Origin: Ottelia alismoides
Lineage: Eukaryota; Streptophyta; Magnoliopsida; Alismatales; Hydrocharitaceae
Direction: 5' to 3'
DNA length: 64,000 bases
Assembly (NCBI GenBank): GCA_037367405.1
Contig: JAZKJV010006037.1
Span: forward strand, 310,001 to 374,000
The notes beneath the pieces were generated by a model. That model had not been told where the DNA came from, did no database searches, and saw only the letters and a list, made by a program, of their open reading frames with translations. A program made the position numbers and the translations under genes. Positions 59,090-64,000 of this stretch are shown here, piece by piece; the first letter of the stretch is position 1; each line of letters begins with the position of its first letter.

Positions 59090-62000
59090 CTTCCTAGCTA
59101 CTGGGAGACTAGACAAGATCTTCCTCGGATGAATTTCTATCGCTAATTTGAAGATTGAGATCAAGAAAGACTTCTCTGAGAAATCTGATTTGTTTTCAAG
59201 ACAGAGATATGTAGACCCTTTTTCAGCGTATGAACTTCATGGAATGGGAAGTATGCATATTCTCTTCCCTGGTATGATTTTTGTGCATCATCCACGTCTG
59301 AACCTGAGCCAAAGCGTAAAGAAAACCTGAATACATGAACGATCTGATTATAAAGTCATTCAAAACTTGATCGAATTGACCATAAAGCTTGAGAACGCCC
59401 CTGATATATAGTTTGTACTACCTTCCCGGAAAGTTGTTTATCATCATTTGAAGACTTTCCTGCTCGACCTCACTGTGCTAGATTTCATTTTATGTAGGGG
59501 AAGATCTCATCTCTTCGTGCCGAACTACTAGACCCTGGGTCGAAGAGAAAGAGATCGTGAAACGAATTATATATATAGGCTATTACCGAAGTGACGCTAA
59601 ACGGACGTGGAAACTATACGACGCAAGTAGAGGTCATGTTTGACAGGCTGGCTAAGGTCTTAGCTACCGGAAGACTAAAGGGGGTCGATCCGTTTTCATC
59701 ACTTTTCCAGCTTTGCAGGCTCAGATCTCTTTTAAAGTACTGGACATGGGCGCCTGACCCTGTAGCAAGGCAGGACAGATGGGGACCTTGTAGCTGTAGC
59801 TTGAGGCAGGGAAAGGAAAGGTACATATGGTATAAATAACTCGTTTCTTGGTCTTCAACGACCTTCAATGAGTCGTAGGAAGCGAGCCCCTCTCAGGGAA
59901 GATCAACAGAAGAGAAGGATCATGGGGCCCCGGAACTGTAACATCCATCAACAACAACATCCCCTTGCTGCGTGCAAGAGTCTTCTATGCTAGTACGTTG
60001 CTAGGACCATCCACACTTCACTAAGAAAATCAGAAGAAATCAAAGGTCAAGTGGGAATAAAACAGAGGATGGAAAGGAGGTGTGAAGGAAGAAAAATGAC
60101 TTTGATTTGCTATGAAAGAAAGGTAGGACTGGTTCCAATGGACATGACTAACTGCTAAAAGGATTGAGGCTGAGTCTAGTTCGCCAAGCACGATGGAGGA
60201 GATAAGGAGACATCGAGATAGAATTAGGTTCAACCGGATCGGATCAACCAGCTTCGGATAAGTGTGGGAAGGTGCCATTCATCAAGAGGAGATTGAGATT
60301 CAAGAAGCACAACATGTTACTACATCGCTTAGGTCTCACCTGTGGAATTCTCCTAAGATTCCCATCTTGAAAATTAGCACTTTTCCAACTTTCTGGCCTC
60401 GAGTTGCATGTACTATAAATGGTGCCGTGCACTTCAGTAGAGAAAGGAGCCACTAAAGAGGGGCCGAATGGAGGAGCTTCAATTGACAACTTACGATCCG
60501 TCAGATCATCGAGACCGGCTTGAGCTTCCCCTTATCCAAGACTTGTATCATTTGATGATGCCATGTTGCTTCTATTGGCTTTCCGCAATAGAACTTTAGG
60601 TATCATTGCACTAGCAGCTGTCGGGCTCAGCAATCCGCTAGTGGTTCATATATTATTAGATATATATGTGGTTGATTATGAAAACCTTTTGAAAACCATG
60701 TGAGTTCTGCTAGGAAAGTAGCCGGCCATGACAGTCGACTTCTGTTTTCGTTTTCATATGATCACATTCATCCACTGATAGCTTAATTGTCCTCCCGATG
60801 TCCCCCTTTCAGCAGTTGCAGGTGAAGGGATTGATTTGATCATCATTCTTGAACTCTCGAGTTGTGAGTAATCCCCGGGTACATCTAGTCCGATAAGAAG
60901 GTCTAACCGAACTTCCAGGAATCCAAAGTAGGCATATCTCTATACATTTGGCAGGTGATGCAAATTACAAATATTCATTGATGCTGGGGACAAAACTAGT
61001 TAGAACCCTCGGAAGCATCTCTTTTCCATTTCCATTTACCTGAGAATCAAGCCCAATGGAAACATCAACGTGCGATTGCTCTCCTTGAGATTGAGACCCT
61101 GGGGGCATCTTATACTTGCATTCCCGTCTCTTAGAAAGTTCCGTGCACCTGATATGTAGCTTACTGAATCCATTGCAACACGGATGGGAATACCCCTCGT
61201 TCTTCCGTGGTGTCGAGAATGGGACTCCCTTGCCTCATGCTCCCTCCCAATTTTGGTCCAAAAGCTAGACTCGAATAAGCTCTTTTCCCTAGGGTCATAT
61301 CCGAAGTGAACTCAAAGCAGCTCGCTTACCTACCAAACTACAACCTCGAACTAGACTACTAACTCGTAAAGCACCCCATTTCTCATCAGTTTGTATTTGT
61401 GATGGGAAACTCAATGCTTGATCAAAAGCATCAAAGTGAGAGAAATTTCTAAAGTATATAACTTTGCAGAAAGAGCATTTGCATCAGCCTCAACTCATGC
61501 TCTCAAAAAGTGGTTGGTGAGCCCTATTACATTCGAGTAGTTGGCTTAGAAAGCGAGAAACTAAACATATCACCTCCCTCATAGTGCCAGTAAAGAGAAG
61601 ATGGAAGGGAACTCCACTCTCCCTTCGCGGCTCGAAACCTCACCGAACGGCTTAGCTTTCTCTTCTCGTACTGGATCATAAGTCAAGAGGAGACTTCTTA
61701 TTGAATTTTGGATTTTCTCTTTTGATTTGAGCTGCTTTTCTCTATTCTACTATAGATGTTGAGGGTCCCGAAGATGCGAGGACTTCAGCCTAGGCATGCC
61801 TTTTTTTGTCCTCGAAATCCCTTTTATATAGTTTTTCTTTTACGGAAATGTCACCAGAAAAAGCAACCAGACTATAGGGCCCAAAGCGATTATTAGAAGA
61901 TAGAACTACTAGTCAGCAAGGAGAGTGCTAGTCCAGAGAAAGTTGACATGATCTCATGATCTATAGTAGTAGACTTCTTGATGCATGGATTCTACTGGTT

Positions 62001-64000
62001 TGCGCGATTTTCTAGCAAGTCTTGTCGACGGGCCGAATTCATTGCCTTAAGCAAAAACAAGAAAATGCGGAGTACAATGTTGTGGAGGGTTGTCACATCT
62101 AATAAACTCAGGTATATATTAGTGGTGTGTCCATGATCTGCTACGCCTAGCCATATATATAGTAGGACTCGACTTTTCTCATGCTTTCCTAAACTGTGAC
62201 GAGCAAGTCATGGGAAAAAGTCTTTTTCAAAACCTATCAGGGAGGGCGTGATAGTTGCTCCAGACTCAAAGCCAAGTCCACCAACCGCTAGTCCCAATAC
62301 AGAAAAGAGAAAGTCCTGAAAGAGGAACTAGGGAAATGCCACATTTAGAGGATTGCGTCATTGAGATTTGCAGGGTGGGTGGCAGGAGCAGAAGGTTTGT
62401 GATTGGGGGTTCCGACAAAAGTCTTTATTAGTTTGATTAACAATATTTATTCTATATTGTGTCATCCTATGGTTCAGATTGAATGTGAGACAACGTCTAT
62501 AAGGGTGGGTAAAAAAATCTTAAAAAATGAAGCCTATTTCTTTGAAATCCAACTATCGTAATGCCTATCAAAATGGAAAATGAGAGAGCCAAAGTAATTA
62601 GAAAATGACTTGTCATTGTGAATCTATAAGGAAAGAAAAGGGCAGTCTCATTGCGACCCTATATATCAAATGTGTTGAGTCAACTGCAAAGCGAGCTCAA
62701 AAGTCTTCCCAGAAATTCTCCACTGCAACATTTCCTTCTTTTCTAAAACCCGCAAAAAAGAGTACGGGACCCCTTTGACATGCGGAGAGTTGCGGCTTGC
62801 ATCAGGATCTCGATTCATGGATTTATCGGTTCGAGAAATAAGAGGATCAAGCTGCTACTGATGTTTTCTTGATCTACACTATTAATGAAAGATGAGGAAA
62901 GATCCCCAGAGATTCTGGTCTCATTCCATTCAAGTGGGCTGGTCGAAGCCTCCCCACTGGAGGCAATCGAAGCAAGGGACTAGTCACTGAGGACCATTTC
63001 GAGCGAGGAAGGAGGGGACTACTAAATCCAGGTGCGGCCTAGAGGCCACGATGCTTTCCTTCGGCTGAGCTAGTCTGCAGTTTTTCTAAATATCGCAAGA
63101 TCCTTTTTTCTGGGGAAGTTCGTCGACTATCTGCTATCGACATGTGACTATACTTCCTTCCATCGGCTGTTGATTATGAATATATGGGGGGGTCTATAGT
63201 ATTTTGGTTTCTTGAGAGTCAAAGAGATCTTGAGGGAGACCCCGTCAAAGGACAAGAAAGAGCTCCCTCGGCCACAATTTCATGACTTCTTTGATATTAA
63301 TATTAATAGGCCCGGCAGGAAGGAGAGTACATAATTGCCTGGTCCGCATCTGGGACTAAAGACAGAGGGAGGAGATGAAAGATTGCTCGAAAAGGTATGG
63401 AGGGAATTGAGGAATGAAGTAGCTAAGAAAAAAGAAGGGCCTCTCTGAAGGAGGCCCATCTAATATCATCAGACAATCCCCAACTCCATGCGAGATCCGT
63501 TTTTTCTTTCTCATACCATTGTCTTTACTCAACTCCGAGGAATCATATAGCACTTTGGAGAATGAAAACAAGAGCTGAAGGGAAGACTTTCCACTGAGGC
63601 AGGCGGGGTTCGAGGTGTGTATTTTCAAAATCAAGAATTGTGGTGACATGAGATGAGAACTAATGGGATTAGACAATTGCACATCCTTCATCAAAGCGAA
63701 CCAAGAGATGTGTACAATGCAAACCAACGAAGAGAGTTCATCTTCCTCCCATGACGAAGTCTACTCTCAGGATGGTTTGTGGTTCTTTATATAAAGAAAG
63801 GTCAACTTGTGATTAGAGAGCTCTCCCCCTTTTTCCACACCCTCAGTTGCCCGACCTCTTAATCCTCGAGATGCAAGACTTTCGACATTTTCCATTACTA
63901 GACTTTCGAATATAATGCTCTCCACCTATCAGACACATCGTAAGAGTACAGAAAGGACACATAATACCACTTAAGCGCCATTACGACAACCTCTCATCTT
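59090..64000. other. Mitochondrial-like tract, probable NUMT (continues past the window)
   Basis: About 4.9 kb without LTRs, terminal repeats or transposon proteins. The composition is more balanced than the AT-rich DNA before it. It has many short purine and pyrimidine runs (GAAAGAAAG, CTTTTCTC), small GC hairpins and scattered short ORFs on both strands, as in non-coding angiosperm mitochondrial DNA. I recognise no mitochondrial gene, tRNA or rRNA, so the identity rests on texture alone. The longest ORF (63356-63727, minus, 123 codons) resembles no known protein to me. Confidence 0.45.
63437..63457. repeat. GC-rich hairpin in the mitochondrial-like tract
   Basis: GGGCCTC-TCTGAAG-GAGGCCC: a perfect 7-bp stem with a 7-nt loop. 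Such stem-loops stabilise mitochondrial transcript ends; that role here is inference. Confidence 0.6.

Noticed and set aside
60262..60456. Mitochondrial or chloroplast protein gene in the right-end tract
   Set aside because: No recognisable organellar gene, intron domain, tRNA or rRNA was found in any frame I read; only unassigned short ORFs remain.

Overview
This window looks like nuclear DNA of a flowering plant. I found no intact host gene. About 52 kb of it is nested LTR retrotransposons and two MITE-like DNA elements. The last ~5 kb has the texture of plant mitochondrial DNA, probably a nuclear insertion (NUMT); that part is inferred from base texture only. The species cannot be told from what I see.

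Layout. 1-2913: 3' end of a Ty3/gypsy Tekay(Del)-like chromovirus, with the integrase C-terminus and chromodomain and a complete 2.47-kb 3' LTR that carries an unusual array of short hairpins. 5744-11044: decayed Ty1/copia element of Tnt1/Tork type on the minus strand. 13299-13561: foldback MITE with a perfect 9-bp target duplication (Mutator type). 15169-31930: an LTR fragment (C) of a long-LTR copia family (LTRs begin TGTTGG), split by a complete member of the same family (B, 16028-31671, minus strand, perfect AGGTC duplication). B is itself split in its integrase region by a third copia element (D, 20899-25921, minus strand, perfect AATAC duplication). 31940-52032: a Tat/Athila-like Ty3/gypsy complex (E) without recognisable gag-pol, ordered internal 3' end - LTR - PBS - internal - LTR. 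Its second LTR is split by another complete member of the TGTTGG family (A, 39553-49837, plus strand). 53215-58808: a decayed, partly duplicated Ty3/gypsy gag region (H), split by a hAT-like MITE (54275-54774) and by a 2.3-kb non-autonomous LTR element (G, 55950-58251, perfect ATGCT duplication). From about 59090: the mitochondrial-like tract.

How the parts relate. The coding sequences are transposon genes in decay, so the window is best read as a stratigraphy: C before B before D, E before A, H before G. Uninterrupted copies elsewhere in the window serve as empty-site references (A for the D insertion, the first E LTR for the A insertion).

Most notable result. A and B are independent insertions in opposite orientation, yet they share three nonsense codons at matching reverse-transcriptase positions, one of them replacing the first catalytic aspartate. 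The family therefore appears to have spread from an RT-dead source, presumably mobilised in trans. Other leads are the hairpin array in the Tekay LTR, an exon-like ORF with a splice-donor sequence in both E LTRs, the tandem architecture of E with repeated hairpin-plus-purine-tract modules, and a very G-rich leader in D.
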